Source: Mycobacteroides salmoniphilum (GTDB lineage: Bacteria > Actinomycetota > Actinomycetes > Mycobacteriales > Mycobacteriaceae). From it: 64,000 bases of DNA. The first letter of the stretch is position 1, and every line of letters starts with the position of its first letter. Location: assembly GCF_004924335.1 (NCBI RefSeq), contig NZ_CP024633.1, positions 4,340,001 through 4,404,000 on the forward strand, in the 5' to 3' direction. Shown in pieces: positions 1 to 8,422 of the stretch. A program made the translations under genes and the position numbers. The notes under the pieces were generated by a model, which worked only from the letters and a program-made list of their open reading frames with translations, had not been told where the DNA came from and ran no database searches.

Positions 1-752
1 CCGAGGGCCTGCGCGCGCTGTACCTGTACGCCACCACCTTCCAGGACACCGTGGCTGCCAAGGCCATCAACGGTGTCGAGGCCGAGGAAGCGGTGCGGCT
101 CAACGATCTGCTGCTGCCGATCATCAAGGGTGTGGGTTCCGAGCGCGCCTACGAGAAGCTCACCGAGAGCCTGCAGACCTTCGGTGGATCCGGCTTCCTG
201 CAGGACTACCCGATTGAGCAGTACATCCGTGACGCCAAGATCGACTCGCTGTACGAAGGCACCACGGCGATCCAGGCCCAGGACTTCTTCTTCCGCAAGA
301 TCGTCAAGGACCAGGGCAAGTCGCTGGCCTTCATCTCCGGCCAGATCGAACAGTTCGTCAACAGTGAGACCGGCAACGGCCGCCTCAAGGCCGAGCGTGC
401 GCTGCTCGCAACGGCTCTGGAGGACGTGCAGGGCATGGCCGCGACCATGACCGCCAACCTGATGGCCGCCCAGCAGGAGATCACTCAGGTTTACAAGGTG
501 GGCACGGCCTCCGTGCGTTTCCTGATGAGCGTGGGCGACCTGCTGATCGGCTGGCTGCTGCAGCGTCAGGCCGCCGTGGCCATCGATGCTCTCGATGCCG
601 GCGCGACCGGTGCCGAGAAGTCCTTCTACGAGGGCAAGATCGCGGTTGCCTCGTTCTTCGCCAAGAACATGCTGCCGCAGCTCACCTCGACCCGTGCCAT
701 CCTGGACAACGTCGACAACGACATCATGGAACTCGACGAAGCCGCCTTCTGA
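1..752 (+). CDS. fadE5: Acyl-CoA dehydrogenase FadE5, C-terminal part
   Basis: The open frame runs in from the left edge (first full codon at base 3), so the N-terminus and most of the flavin domain are missing. What remains is the C-terminal helical part of an acyl-CoA dehydrogenase: the [12 protein letters not shown] segment is the usual cofactor/substrate contact of the family, and a long extra helical tail ends in [12 protein letters not shown]. The extended tail recalls FadE5 (Rv0244c), a flavoenzyme that oxidises acyl-CoAs to enoyl-CoAs in beta-oxidation. In M. tuberculosis fadE5 and fadA2 lie tail to tail; here fadA2 is also tail to tail with it but about 12.7 kb away. The family is certain, the paralogue assignment likely. 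Confidence 0.85.
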   Translation, partial: EGLRALYLYATTFQDTVAAKAINGVEAEEAVRLNDLLLPIIKGVGSERAYEKLTESLQTFGGSGFLQDYPIEQYIRDAKIDSLYEGTTAIQAQDFFFRKIVKDQGKSLAFISGQIEQFVNSETGNGRLKAERALLATALEDVQGMAATMTANLMAAQQEITQVYKVGTASVRFLMSVGDLLIGWLLQRQAAVAIDALDAGATGAEKSFYEGKIAVASFFAKNMLPQLTSTRAILDNVDNDIMELDEAAF

Positions 753-761
753 TCCATTAAT

Positions 762-802
762 CACGAAGCCCCCGTTTCCCGCTGGGAGACGGGGGCTTCG
801 TG
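762..802 (+). terminator. Terminator hairpin of fadE5
   Basis: A perfect 14-bp stem (762-775 with 789-802) and a 13-base loop start ten bases after the fadE5 stop codon. There is no clear U-tract, which is common for mycobacterial terminators. The right arm is part of a 37-base sequence repeated at 6662-6698. Confidence 0.8.
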
Positions 803-816
803 CATTCCGGAGTACC
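780..816 (+). repeat. Left copy of 37-base direct repeat
   Basis: Bases 780-816 match 6662-6698 at 34 of 37 positions in the same orientation. This copy includes the loop end and right arm of the fadE5 terminator plus 14 bases downstream, and is intact as a hairpin. The two copies bracket the lipid cassette, which suggests duplication during its insertion. Confidence 0.8.
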
Positions 817-844
817 AAGAGTGAGGAGTCTGAGCGCTCACTGA

Positions 845-870
845 TTGGCCAATACAGATTCTTTGGCCAA
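845..870 (+). promoter_or_regulatory. Tandem TTGGCCAA palindromes before the lipid cassette
   Basis: The 8-base palindrome TTGGCCAA occurs twice, at 845-852 and 863-870, 18 bases apart start to start. It lies about 95 bases upstream of the SPT-like start codon, between the fadE5 terminator and the cassette. This is a plausible operator or promoter element; its binding protein is unknown. Confidence 0.4.
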
Positions 871-963
871 ACCATCTGAACCACGCACAGCTACGAATCG
901 TTAGTAGAGGTATGCCTGCAACGGCGCCAAGCGTTCATGGCCACAAGCCAGGATTGGATGTAG

Positions 964-2220
964 ATGGTTCAGAGCGAAAGTGCGACGGAGTATGCCGAAA
1001 CCGGTGACATCGCGAAGGACGTTGGCCAGCGGATAGCCATGGTGCGGCATTTCGCATCCACCGGACAGCTTCCTTTCTTTCAGCAGATTGACCCCGGCGT
1101 CCCGCCGAGGGTCGAGGTCCGAGGCCACGAGTGTGTGCTACTGGGCTCGAACTCCTACATTGGTCTCTCGACTCACCCCAGCGTGATCGCCGCATCTGTC
1201 ACCGCGACACAGAACTTTGGCACCGGCACCACCGGCAGCCGATTACTCAACGGCACCTATCCCGTGCATGTCGCTCTCGAACAGCAGCTCGCGATGTGGC
1301 TCGGCCGCGAGGACGCGGTGGTGTTCACCACCGGCTATCAAACCAATGTCGGTGCGATTCAAGGACTTCTCGGCCCCGATTGCCTCGCTGTAGTGGATTC
1401 CTACGCACACGCTTCGATCCGTGACGGAGTGCGGCTCAGCCAGGCGGTAGAGGCCAAATTCGCCCACAACGACGTCGCATCCCTGGCTGCCGCCCTGCAC
1501 AGTCACGCCCAGACACCATTCCGGCGCAAGCTGGTGCTTGTTGACTCGCTGTACTCCATGGAGGGTTCCACCGCCCCGCTGGAACAGATCGTTGCGGTCT
1601 GCAAGGAGGCCGGTGCTTTGCTCATGGTCGACGAGGCGCACGGGATCGGCGTATTCGGCCCCACGGGGGCGGGCCTGGCGGAACGCAACGGCGTCGCACA
1701 AGACGTCGACATCCTGATGGGTTCGTTATCGAAGGCCATCGGCGGGCTGGGCGGATTTATCGCGAGCTCGCAGGACATTGTCGACGAGATCCGGCTCAGC
1801 GCCCGATCCTTCTGGTTCAGCACCTCCGGCACGCCGGCCTCCATGGCAGCAGCGACCGCGGCGATCGAGGTCATCCGCGGGGAAGAGGGCAGGGAACGTC
1901 GAGGAAGGCTCGAACGCAACGCCCGGCTCATGCGTCAGTCGCTCGAGCCCCTCAATGTCGTCTTGCACCGCCCAGATGAACTCAGTCCCGACTGGTCGCC
2001 CATCATTCCCATTCGCTTGTTCGACGAGCTGCGGACCGCACTGAGTTGGAACAAGCTGAGAGACGCGGGAGTGTTCGTCACCCCAGCCATCTATCCAGCA
2101 GTGCCACTTGGCAAACCGATTCTGCGTGTGTGCATGACCTCGGAGCTAAGCGAAGAAGAAGTCATCTGGTGCGCAGAGGTGCTTACCAAAGAACTCTCGT
2201 GGGCTCTGGCTGCTGCATGA
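964..2220 (+). CDS. Serine palmitoyltransferase-like alpha-oxoamine synthase
   Basis: This is a 418-residue PLP enzyme of the alpha-oxoamine synthase family, which condenses an amino acid with an acyl-CoA and releases CO2 (BioF, Kbl, HemA, SPT). Visible features are a GTGTTGSRLLNGTY segment (about 86-99), the stacking His near 149, VDEAHG (D223, H226) and the Schiff-base lysine in GSLSKAIGG (K257). The GTTGSR..NGTY stretch and the loop around DSYAHASIRDG resemble bacterial serine palmitoyltransferase more than BioF. Its stop overlaps the start of the next gene by 4 bases, so the two are probably translationally coupled. The ribosome site before ATG 964 is weak; ATG 1039 is an alternative. The amino-acid substrate cannot be read from sequence. 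By eye the GC is below that of the neighbours. Confidence 0.8.
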   Translation: MVQSESATEYAETGDIAKDVGQRIAMVRHFASTGQLPFFQQIDPGVPPRVEVRGHECVLLGSNSYIGLSTHPSVIAASVTATQNFGTGTTGSRLLNGTYPVHVALEQQLAMWLGREDAVVFTTGYQTNVGAIQGLLGPDCLAVVDSYAHASIRDGVRLSQAVEAKFAHNDVASLAAALHSHAQTPFRRKLVLVDSLYSMEGSTAPLEQIVAVCKEAGALLMVDEAHGIGVFGPTGAGLAERNGVAQDVDILMGSLSKAIGGLGGFIASSQDIVDEIRLSARSFWFSTSGTPASMAAATAAIEVIRGEEGRERRGRLERNARLMRQSLEPLNVVLHRPDELSPDWSPIIPIRLFDELRTALSWNKLRDAGVFVTPAIYPAVPLGKPILRVCMTSELSEEEVIWCAEVLTKELSWALAAA

Positions 2221-3176
2221 GCGCAGACTTCCGCCTCGCCATCACCGGCGCAACGGGAGATTTCGGCAGGGCCATCCTCACCTGGGCACTGCGCAACGAA
2301 GACATCGCCGAGGTGACGGCCTTGGGCCGACGACAGACCGGCCTGCAACACCCAAAGCTACGCGAAATACCTCTGGACCTGAGCGGCCAGATTGACCTCG
2401 AGCCGATCACCGGCTACGACGCACTCGTCCACCTCGCGTACTGCGTCGAAGAGCCTCGGGACAAGCGCCACGCCTACCAGGTGAATGTGACGGCCACCCG
2501 GACACTGCTCGAGCGAGCGAATCGAGTAGGCATCGGGCAACTCATCCTGACCTCAAGCGCCAATGCGCTGGGCGTGACAGCCTGTGGTACCGGCACACAG
2601 TTCCCAGAGCAGAGCTATCCGGCCGGAGACAGCGACCCCCAGCATTACTACTTTTTTCACAAAGCACTCATGGAGCACCTGGCGAACTGGCACTGGGCGA
2701 ACGCCGACAAGGGAGACACAAAGCTGGCCGTCGTGCGGCCCTCTTACATAGTGGGCGAGCATTTCGCCAACTCGGGCCTCAAGGCACTCCTCGCTAAGCT
2801 GGTGCTTTACCCGGAGCCGGCACGCTCCTTCTACCAATTCCTTTGGGATACCGACCTAGTGGACGCCTACGCCACCATCCTCAAACACGGATTGACGGGC
2901 ATATACAACGTCGCCCCAACGGACTCCACGAGTGTCACAGAGATCTGTTCCATGAGCGGGGCGCGGCTGATCTCTGGTCCATTGCCTCTCTTGAAGATTG
3001 GCGCGGACCTGATGTTCCGGTTGCGTCTTGCTCCGTTCTCCGGTCACTGGGTGACGCTGGGCGACCCGTTGCTCGACTCTCGCCTATTGCAATCGACCAC
3101 CGACTGGCGACCGACCATGACCTCCGCCGAGGCACTGAACCAGTACATCTCTGTATCCCGCTCGCCTTCACCGTAA
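2217..3176 (+). CDS. NAD(P)-dependent epimerase/reductase, extended SDR
   Basis: A 319-residue protein of the NAD-dependent epimerase/dehydratase (extended SDR) type. The Rossmann motif GATGDFG is at residues 11-17, a catalytic Ser is in LTSSAN (about 111-116), and the YxxxK pair is Y145/K149 in YFFHK. ATG 2217 is chosen because it overlaps the TGA of the SPT-like gene; a longer in-frame reading would run back into that gene. In bacterial sphingolipid synthesis an atypical epimerase-like reductase (CerR of Caulobacter) reduces the keto product of SPT. By analogy this protein may reduce the oxoamine made by its partner. That role is inference from adjacency and fold. Confidence 0.75.
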   Translation: MSADFRLAITGATGDFGRAILTWALRNEDIAEVTALGRRQTGLQHPKLREIPLDLSGQIDLEPITGYDALVHLAYCVEEPRDKRHAYQVNVTATRTLLERANRVGIGQLILTSSANALGVTACGTGTQFPEQSYPAGDSDPQHYYFFHKALMEHLANWHWANADKGDTKLAVVRPSYIVGEHFANSGLKALLAKLVLYPEPARSFYQFLWDTDLVDAYATILKHGLTGIYNVAPTDSTSVTEICSMSGARLISGPLPLLKIGADLMFRLRLAPFSGHWVTLGDPLLDSRLLQSTTDWRPTMTSAEALNQYISVSRSPSP

Positions 3177-3207
3177 TTCACACCCAATCGACCAAGAGGA
3201 TGTCAGC

Positions 3208-4344
3208 ATGGACCGCACCGCACTCGAATCGCGACTGTCTCACGTCGCCGCCGTCCGCAGGCATCTCCCGGAACTCGCGGACAAGCTGGAGTCGCTTGGT
3301 CTCATAACCGCCGAAGACCCAGGAACGAACGTCGTCGAGATCTGGAAGAAGCACGACGGACCCCGATTGACCGCGCCCAAGGACCTCGGCGGACTGGGTG
3401 CGACCTGTGTGGAAACACTTGAGCTGCAACGCGGTATCGGTTACCTGAGCCCGTCGCTCGCCGCCGCGACCACCATGCACTACCTCTCCGTCGCGGGCCT
3501 GGCCGACTTCGCCACGACAACCGATGAGGCGACCGTGGGTCTGATCAAGTCGCTGATCGAGAACCGGACCGTGTTCGCCTCAGGTTTCTCGGAAGGCACC
3601 ATCGCGGGCAGCGTGTTCCGGCCGACAATGGAAGCGGCACCGGCCGACGGCGGCTACACCGTCACCGGACAGAAGAAGCCGTGCAGCCTCGCCGACAGCA
3701 TGGATTGCATCATGGCAAGCGTGCTTCTCAATGACACCGGGCAGCGGGCGATCACGCTCATCTGGAACGGCAGCCCCGGGCTCAGCGTCGCACCGCTGTG
3801 GACCAGCTCGCCGCTGTCGGCAGCACAAACTCACGCGGTGATCTTCGAGGACGTATTCGTCCCCAACGAACTGATGATGGTCAGCGATGTGGAAGATCCC
3901 GACGGCCGGAACGAGAAGTCGGGCTACGTCCTGTTCGGTCTCATCATCACTGCGGGCTATGTCGGGGCCGCGACGCGCCTTGCGCTCAAACTCGCCGACC
4001 GCAGCGACTTCACCGAGGCCGACTTCGTCGAACTGTTCTCACCGATCGAAGGAGTCTGGCGTGCGCTGCGCATGGTCGCCGAACGCTACGACGCCGGAGA
4101 CCGAAGCGACGCGCTGTTCGCTGATCTGTTGTGGATCCGGCTAGGTCTGCGCGACCAGCTTCAGCCGAGTGTGGCCCGCATCGTCTCAAGGGTGGGTGGC
4201 GTCGCCTTCGCCACCGATCCCGAGATCGCCTACCTCGCGTCGTGTATCTCGGCCTACTCGTTCCACCCGCCGACGATGCGCGAATCCGGCGCGTTCCTAC
4301 TTGACCACGAACTGCGCGGCGAGATCAGCCTGACCGTCGAATAG
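3208..4344 (+). CDS. Acyl-CoA dehydrogenase-like flavoprotein
   Basis: A 378-residue protein with acyl-CoA dehydrogenase architecture: a helical N-terminal domain, a beta domain (about 120-215, with GFSEGTIAGS and the TVTGQKKPCS segment) and a helical C-terminal domain. ATG 3208 follows an AAGAGGA-like site. It lies 31 bases after the epimerase and is probably in the same transcript. I could not place a clear catalytic glutamate or the usual C-terminal signature. It may therefore be a divergent dehydrogenase acting on a carrier-bound or unusual lipid, or a class D flavin monooxygenase-like member. Within the cassette it could desaturate or oxidise the acyl chain. Confidence 0.65.
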   Translation: MDRTALESRLSHVAAVRRHLPELADKLESLGLITAEDPGTNVVEIWKKHDGPRLTAPKDLGGLGATCVETLELQRGIGYLSPSLAAATTMHYLSVAGLADFATTTDEATVGLIKSLIENRTVFASGFSEGTIAGSVFRPTMEAAPADGGYTVTGQKKPCSLADSMDCIMASVLLNDTGQRAITLIWNGSPGLSVAPLWTSSPLSAAQTHAVIFEDVFVPNELMMVSDVEDPDGRNEKSGYVLFGLIITAGYVGAATRLALKLADRSDFTEADFVELFSPIEGVWRALRMVAERYDAGDRSDALFADLLWIRLGLRDQLQPSVARIVSRVGGVAFATDPEIAYLASCISAYSFHPPTMRESGAFLLDHELRGEISLTVE

Positions 4345-4385
4345 AGCCCTATCTCAACCAGATCCGTCTCACCTCAAGCCGCGTC

Positions 4386-6587
4386 TCAACCCTCGTTAAG
4401 GCCCACCTTGGCATGGAGTTTCACCAGCGGCGCAGGAGCCCACCAATTCCATCTGCCTGCCAACTTCATGACTGCCGGCACCAACACCATGCGAACAAGC
4501 GTCGCGTCTACCACAACCGCAAGTGCCAGGCCCACTCCGATCATTCGCATGAAGGACACCTCACCGCTGCTCAGCCCCACGAAGACGATCACCATCAGGG
4601 TGGCGGCCGCAGTGATCACCCGCCCAGCGCCCGCTATGCCGAGAGCTACTGCCTCGGCGTTGTCCTCGGTGCGCTGCGGCGACGCGAGCCAGTGTTCGCG
4701 GATCCGGGACAACAGGAACACCTCGTAGTCCATGGACAAACCGAATGCTGTCGCGAACAAGAACACCAACACATCCGCTACCAGCGTGCCGGTCGCCGTG
4801 GTTCCGAGTCCCCCAAGATGCCCCTCCTGGAACACCCACACCAGCGCGCCCAGCGTGGCCGACAACGACAACGTATTGAGCACCAGAGCCTTCAGCGGAA
4901 GCAGGAGGCTACCGGTGAGCAAGAAGATCAGCAGGAAAGTCGTTGCCGCAACGAGGATCAGCACCACCGGCAAGAGACGGACAATCTCGTCCACCGAATC
5001 CTGGTTGAGCTGTTGAGGACCCGTGAACAGGGCCTCGGCACCATGCGGTACGGGGACCGCCCGCAGCCGGTCGAGTTCTTGTCGGGACTTCGAGTCGGAC
5101 GACGGATCTGCGATCACCACCGAAAGCCATACGCTGCCGTCCTTGACCCCAGTCGGGGACTGCGGCAGACCGACGGCGCTCCCCTGGACATAGGAGCCGC
5201 CGGGAGCCGAGACCTCAACGACACCAGAGACTTTCGATAGCTCGGCGGCATAACTGGCGATATCGCCAGCGGCAAGGTTTCGCGCGTCCGGGATCACGAT
5301 CGACGTGGCCATCGCCTCGTTGCCAGGGAACTCCGTGCGCAGCAGATCACCGACCTGTCGCGACTGGGCGCTCGTCGGAAGCACCCGATCGTCGGGCAGC
5401 CCGAAACGCGCGCGAACGAACGGCGCCCCGAGGACGAGCAGCACCACCACGACCACCAGGGTGCACGGAATCGCATGACGCATCGCGAAAGAGGCGGTCG
5501 AATACAGGAAACTCTGCTTGACTTCCCTAGTTTCTACCTTGTTCTGCAACAGTTTACGTATATTCAGCGATTCAATTCGGTCACCGAGGAGCTTGATCAA
5601 CGTCGGGGCTACGACGACAGCGTAGAGGCCAGCAAGCGCAACCACACCGCAGCCCGCATACGCCATCGAGCGCAGGAAGTACATCGGGAAGACCGCCAAC
5701 GCACCCACCGCGAGGAATACCGTGCAGGCCGAGAACAGGATCGTGCGCCCGGCCGTGGCCACCGCGTTGCGTAAGGCTTCGTCGCGATCCCCGAGCCGGC
5801 CGTATTCCTCCCGATACCGGCTCACGAGCAACAACGTGTAGTCGATCGCGAGGGCCAAGCCCATGGCCGTGGTGAGTTCGAGCGCAAAGACGGATACGTC
5901 GGCGAAAATCGTTATTCCCCTGAGCAATCCAAAGGTGCTTAGTATTGCCATGACACCGACGACGAGCGGTAGCAGCGCGGCGAACAGACCACCGAACACC
6001 CAGATGAGTGCGAGGAACGACAATGGCAAGGCAATGGCCTCGGCAGTGACCAGGTCCTTCTCCGACTGCTCGTTGATCTCCGAGGCCACCATCGCCGTGC
6101 CGCCGGCCAACACCGTGAGACCGTCGCGCTCACCGACAACTTTGTCGGCCAACGCATTTCCATACTTTGGCGCGCTGTTCTCCCCGCCAAGGACCTGCGC
6201 GACCACCAACGCCGTCTTGCCGTCCCTGCTGATCAAGCTCTCGGCCTGCGGCGAAGCGTCCCAGGGGGACAAGACCGCGGCGATGTGCGGGGAATCCCGC
6301 ACGGTGCGCACGAGGTTCGCGCCCGCCGCCGCCGCTGCCGGGTCCCGGACATCACCGGGGACACGGACCACGAGCATCAGGTCCATATCGCCTTGACCGA
6401 ACTTTTCGGTGAGCAGCTTCATTCCACGCGCGGAGGAAGAATGCGGGTCTTGGAAGCCGGCGGCACCGAGATGTTCGGCAACGTTGGCGCCGAACCCCGC
6501 GACGAGCATGGTCAACAAGACAACGCCGAGTAGCACCCGCTTGGGCGCTCTGATAATCACGCGGGACAGCGCGGTAAGCACATGCAA
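4386..6587 (-). CDS. MmpL-family RND lipid transporter
   Basis: A 733-residue MmpL/RND transporter with the usual two halves: TM1, a periplasmic domain, a bundle of about five TM helices, and the same pattern repeated. The two proton-relay Asp-Tyr pairs expected in MmpL proteins are visible in LAIDYTLLLVSRYREE (first bundle) and FGLSMDYEVFLLSR (second bundle). MmpL proteins export complex lipids across the inner membrane of mycobacteria. It is convergent with the three biosynthetic genes, 41 bases from the ACAD stop, and both lie inside the same pair of direct repeats. The start is uncertain: TTG 6587 or GTG 6581, neither with a good ribosome site. Export of the cassette's product is inferred. 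Confidence 0.85.
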   Translation of the reverse strand: MHVLTALSRVIIRAPKRVLLGVVLLTMLVAGFGANVAEHLGAAGFQDPHSSSARGMKLLTEKFGQGDMDLMLVVRVPGDVRDPAAAAAGANLVRTVRDSPHIAAVLSPWDASPQAESLISRDGKTALVVAQVLGGENSAPKYGNALADKVVGERDGLTVLAGGTAMVASEINEQSEKDLVTAEAIALPLSFLALIWVFGGLFAALLPLVVGVMAILSTFGLLRGITIFADVSVFALELTTAMGLALAIDYTLLLVSRYREEYGRLGDRDEALRNAVATAGRTILFSACTVFLAVGALAVFPMYFLRSMAYAGCGVVALAGLYAVVVAPTLIKLLGDRIESLNIRKLLQNKVETREVKQSFLYSTASFAMRHAIPCTLVVVVVLLVLGAPFVRARFGLPDDRVLPTSAQSRQVGDLLRTEFPGNEAMATSIVIPDARNLAAGDIASYAAELSKVSGVVEVSAPGGSYVQGSAVGLPQSPTGVKDGSVWLSVVIADPSSDSKSRQELDRLRAVPVPHGAEALFTGPQQLNQDSVDEIVRLLPVVLILVAATTFLLIFLLTGSLLLPLKALVLNTLSLSATLGALVWVFQEGHLGGLGTTATGTLVADVLVFLFATAFGLSMDYEVFLLSRIREHWLASPQRTEDNAEAVALGIAGAGRVITAAATLMVIVFVGLSSGEVSFMRMIGVGLALAVVVDATLVRMVLVPAVMKLAGRWNWWAPAPLVKLHAKVGLNEG

Positions 6588-6630
6588 GATCGTATCCGTC
6601 CGCGCCGCGGGGATTCACACCTCAGAAATC

Positions 6631-6660
6631 AGGTGGCCTCGCACTGCCGTCGGGTCGGGG
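6631..6660 (+). repeat. Copy of the left half of the 13.3-kb terminator hairpin
   Basis: These 30 bases match 13313-13342 at 28 of 30 positions. At 13.3 kb the sequence is the left arm and loop of a 20-bp hairpin; here the right arm is absent. The element sits directly against the right copy of the 37-base repeat, so two pieces of terminators from the fadE5-fadA2 interval are joined at this point. Confidence 0.7.
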
Positions 6661-6661
6661 G

Positions 6662-6698
6662 CGCTGGGAGACGAGGGTTTCGTGCATTCCGGGGTACC
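6662..6698 (+). repeat. Right copy of 37-base direct repeat
   Basis: It matches 780-816 with three mismatches. Two of them fall in the terminator arm, and the partner arm is missing, so this copy cannot fold like the original. The sequence to its right leads into the 6730 hydrolase and may be the original chromosomal flank. Confidence 0.8.
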
Positions 6699-6729
6699 GC
6701 CGTTGTCAGACCACGCATAGGGTTGCCGT

Positions 6730-7683
6730 ATGCCTCGTTACTACCGCGACCAGCAAGCGTGGAAAGACCTCCAGATGTTCCTTCCCGAGCGGCTACGCCT
6801 CGACGAGTCGACGGTGCCGCAGGAGGAGTTCTGGGATTGGCACGGTAACCAGGTGCACCTCGACCGGTACCCCAACCCCGCGGCAGCGGTGAAGGTGGTA
6901 CTGCTGCACGGCGTCGGCACCAACGGCCGTCAGATGTCGCTCATTCTCGGTGCACCGTTGGCGCGCAGGGGCTTCGAGACCGTCGCGATCGACAACCTCG
7001 GCTACGGGCTTACCGATGTGGCACCGGGGGCGGTACCGGGATACGGCGACTGGGTGGACCTGGTGGTCGACTATCTGGAGTATGAGCGGCGCCGCGATGT
7101 GCGACCCATCGTGCTGTACGGGCTCAGTGCCGGCGGCATGCTCGCCTACCACGTAGCGGCCAAGGCGCCGCGCGATACGGTACGCGGAATCATCGGCATG
7201 ACGTTCCTGGATCAGCGGGTGCGTGAGGTGGCCGATGGCACCGCCCACGACCTGCTGACCGCACGCGTCGGCGTGCCCTTCCTGCGACTCGCGGCCAAGA
7301 CACCGGCCCGGCGAGTCCGCTACCCCATGTGGTTGGCATCGAAGATGAGCACACTCGCGAATAACCGCGCGGCGATGAAGGTCTTCATGAAGGACCGCAC
7401 GTCCGCGGCCAACTGGGTCAGCGTGAAGTTCCTGGCCGACTACATGAGCTACGCCCCCGCCGTCGAGCCCGCCGATTTCGACGTGTGCCCCATCATCCTC
7501 ACCCAGCCTGACGAGGACCGATGGACACCCTACGAGTTCAGCCGGCCGGTACTCGACCTCATCACCAAGGTGCCGGTGACGGTGGTACCGCTGGAGCGCA
7601 CCGGCCATTACCCGCTGGAAGATCCGGGACTGAAGCAATTGGAAGATGCGGCGGCCGGATTCATCCGCGCTGTCGCAGGCTGA
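6730..7683 (+). CDS. Alpha/beta-hydrolase fold protein
   Basis: A 317-residue alpha/beta hydrolase. The oxyanion segment LLHGVGTNG is at about 58-66, the nucleophile elbow GLSAGG is at 131-136 (Ser133), an acidic candidate lies in PDEDRW, and the catalytic His is in TGHYPLE near the C-terminus. There is no signal peptide, so it is probably cytoplasmic. The substrate cannot be predicted; ester or lactone hydrolysis is the family norm. It is followed after 33 bases by a DUF1361 membrane protein gene. Before the cassette was inserted it probably lay immediately after the fadE5 terminator. Confidence 0.8.
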   Translation: MPRYYRDQQAWKDLQMFLPERLRLDESTVPQEEFWDWHGNQVHLDRYPNPAAAVKVVLLHGVGTNGRQMSLILGAPLARRGFETVAIDNLGYGLTDVAPGAVPGYGDWVDLVVDYLEYERRRDVRPIVLYGLSAGGMLAYHVAAKAPRDTVRGIIGMTFLDQRVREVADGTAHDLLTARVGVPFLRLAAKTPARRVRYPMWLASKMSTLANNRAAMKVFMKDRTSAANWVSVKFLADYMSYAPAVEPADFDVCPIILTQPDEDRWTPYEFSRPVLDLITKVPVTVVPLERTGHYPLEDPGLKQLEDAAAGFIRAVAG

Positions 7684-7716
7684 CCGCTTCGGTCAACCTT
7701 CGGGCAAACTTGACGC

Positions 7717-8406
7717 ATGACCGAAGCCCGACGTGCCGTGCTGGTTCTCTCATTGGTCGCAACCAGCCTGTTGACCTTCCTGCTCGGCGTCACGGATCCC
7801 GCGGCACCGATGTTCTACCCCACCCGCTTCCTGATCTGGAATCTGTTCCTGGCCTGGCTGCCGGTCTTCGCCGCGCTGGCGTTTTCGACTGTCCGGCATA
7901 AGTTTTGGCTCATCCCGATCGGGTTGGTGTGGCTTGCCTTCTTACCCAACGCACCGTATCTCGTCACCGACCTGGTGCACCTGATCGACGGCATCGCGTT
8001 CTGGCGTCATGTGCTGCAATACGGCGTCGCCGCCTGGACCGGAATCATCCTGGGCGTCGTGTCGCTGCGGTTGGTACACCGGCGAATTCAGCGCGACTTC
8101 GGCGTGGTCACCGGGTGGATCGTCGTGGTCATCTCCGTTGGCCTGTGCGCCGTGGGAGTGGTGATCGGACGCTTCCAGCGCTGGAACTCCTGGGACCTGA
8201 TCCACCGGCCGGGCGCCGTCGCCGCGAGCACCCTGGAGTGGGTGAGCTCTCCGTTCTCCTTTGTGGCTCACACCGGTGTGGCAGCGGCCGTCGCCGCGTT
8301 CTTCGGGCTGGCATATCTGACCGTGTGGTCGCTATCGCCCCCCGATGATCGACTGTCGCGAGCAGACGTCAAGTACCAGCAAAACAACGCAATTCAGGGT
8401 ATTTAG
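7717..8406 (+). CDS. DUF1361 family membrane protein
   Basis: A 229-residue polytopic protein with about six to seven hydrophobic segments. The short conserved stretch FLPNAPYLVTDLVHL is typical of DUF1361, whose function is unknown. It lies 33 bases after the hydrolase gene on the same strand and may share its transcript. It ends convergently, 16 bases from the stop of the following minus-strand kinase-like gene. Confidence 0.75.
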   Translation: MTEARRAVLVLSLVATSLLTFLLGVTDPAAPMFYPTRFLIWNLFLAWLPVFAALAFSTVRHKFWLIPIGLVWLAFLPNAPYLVTDLVHLIDGIAFWRHVLQYGVAAWTGIILGVVSLRLVHRRIQRDFGVVTGWIVVVISVGLCAVGVVIGRFQRWNSWDLIHRPGAVAASTLEWVSSPFSFVAHTGVAAAVAAFFGLAYLTVWSLSPPDDRLSRADVKYQQNNAIQGI

Positions 8407-8422
8407 CGCACCCGCAACATCC

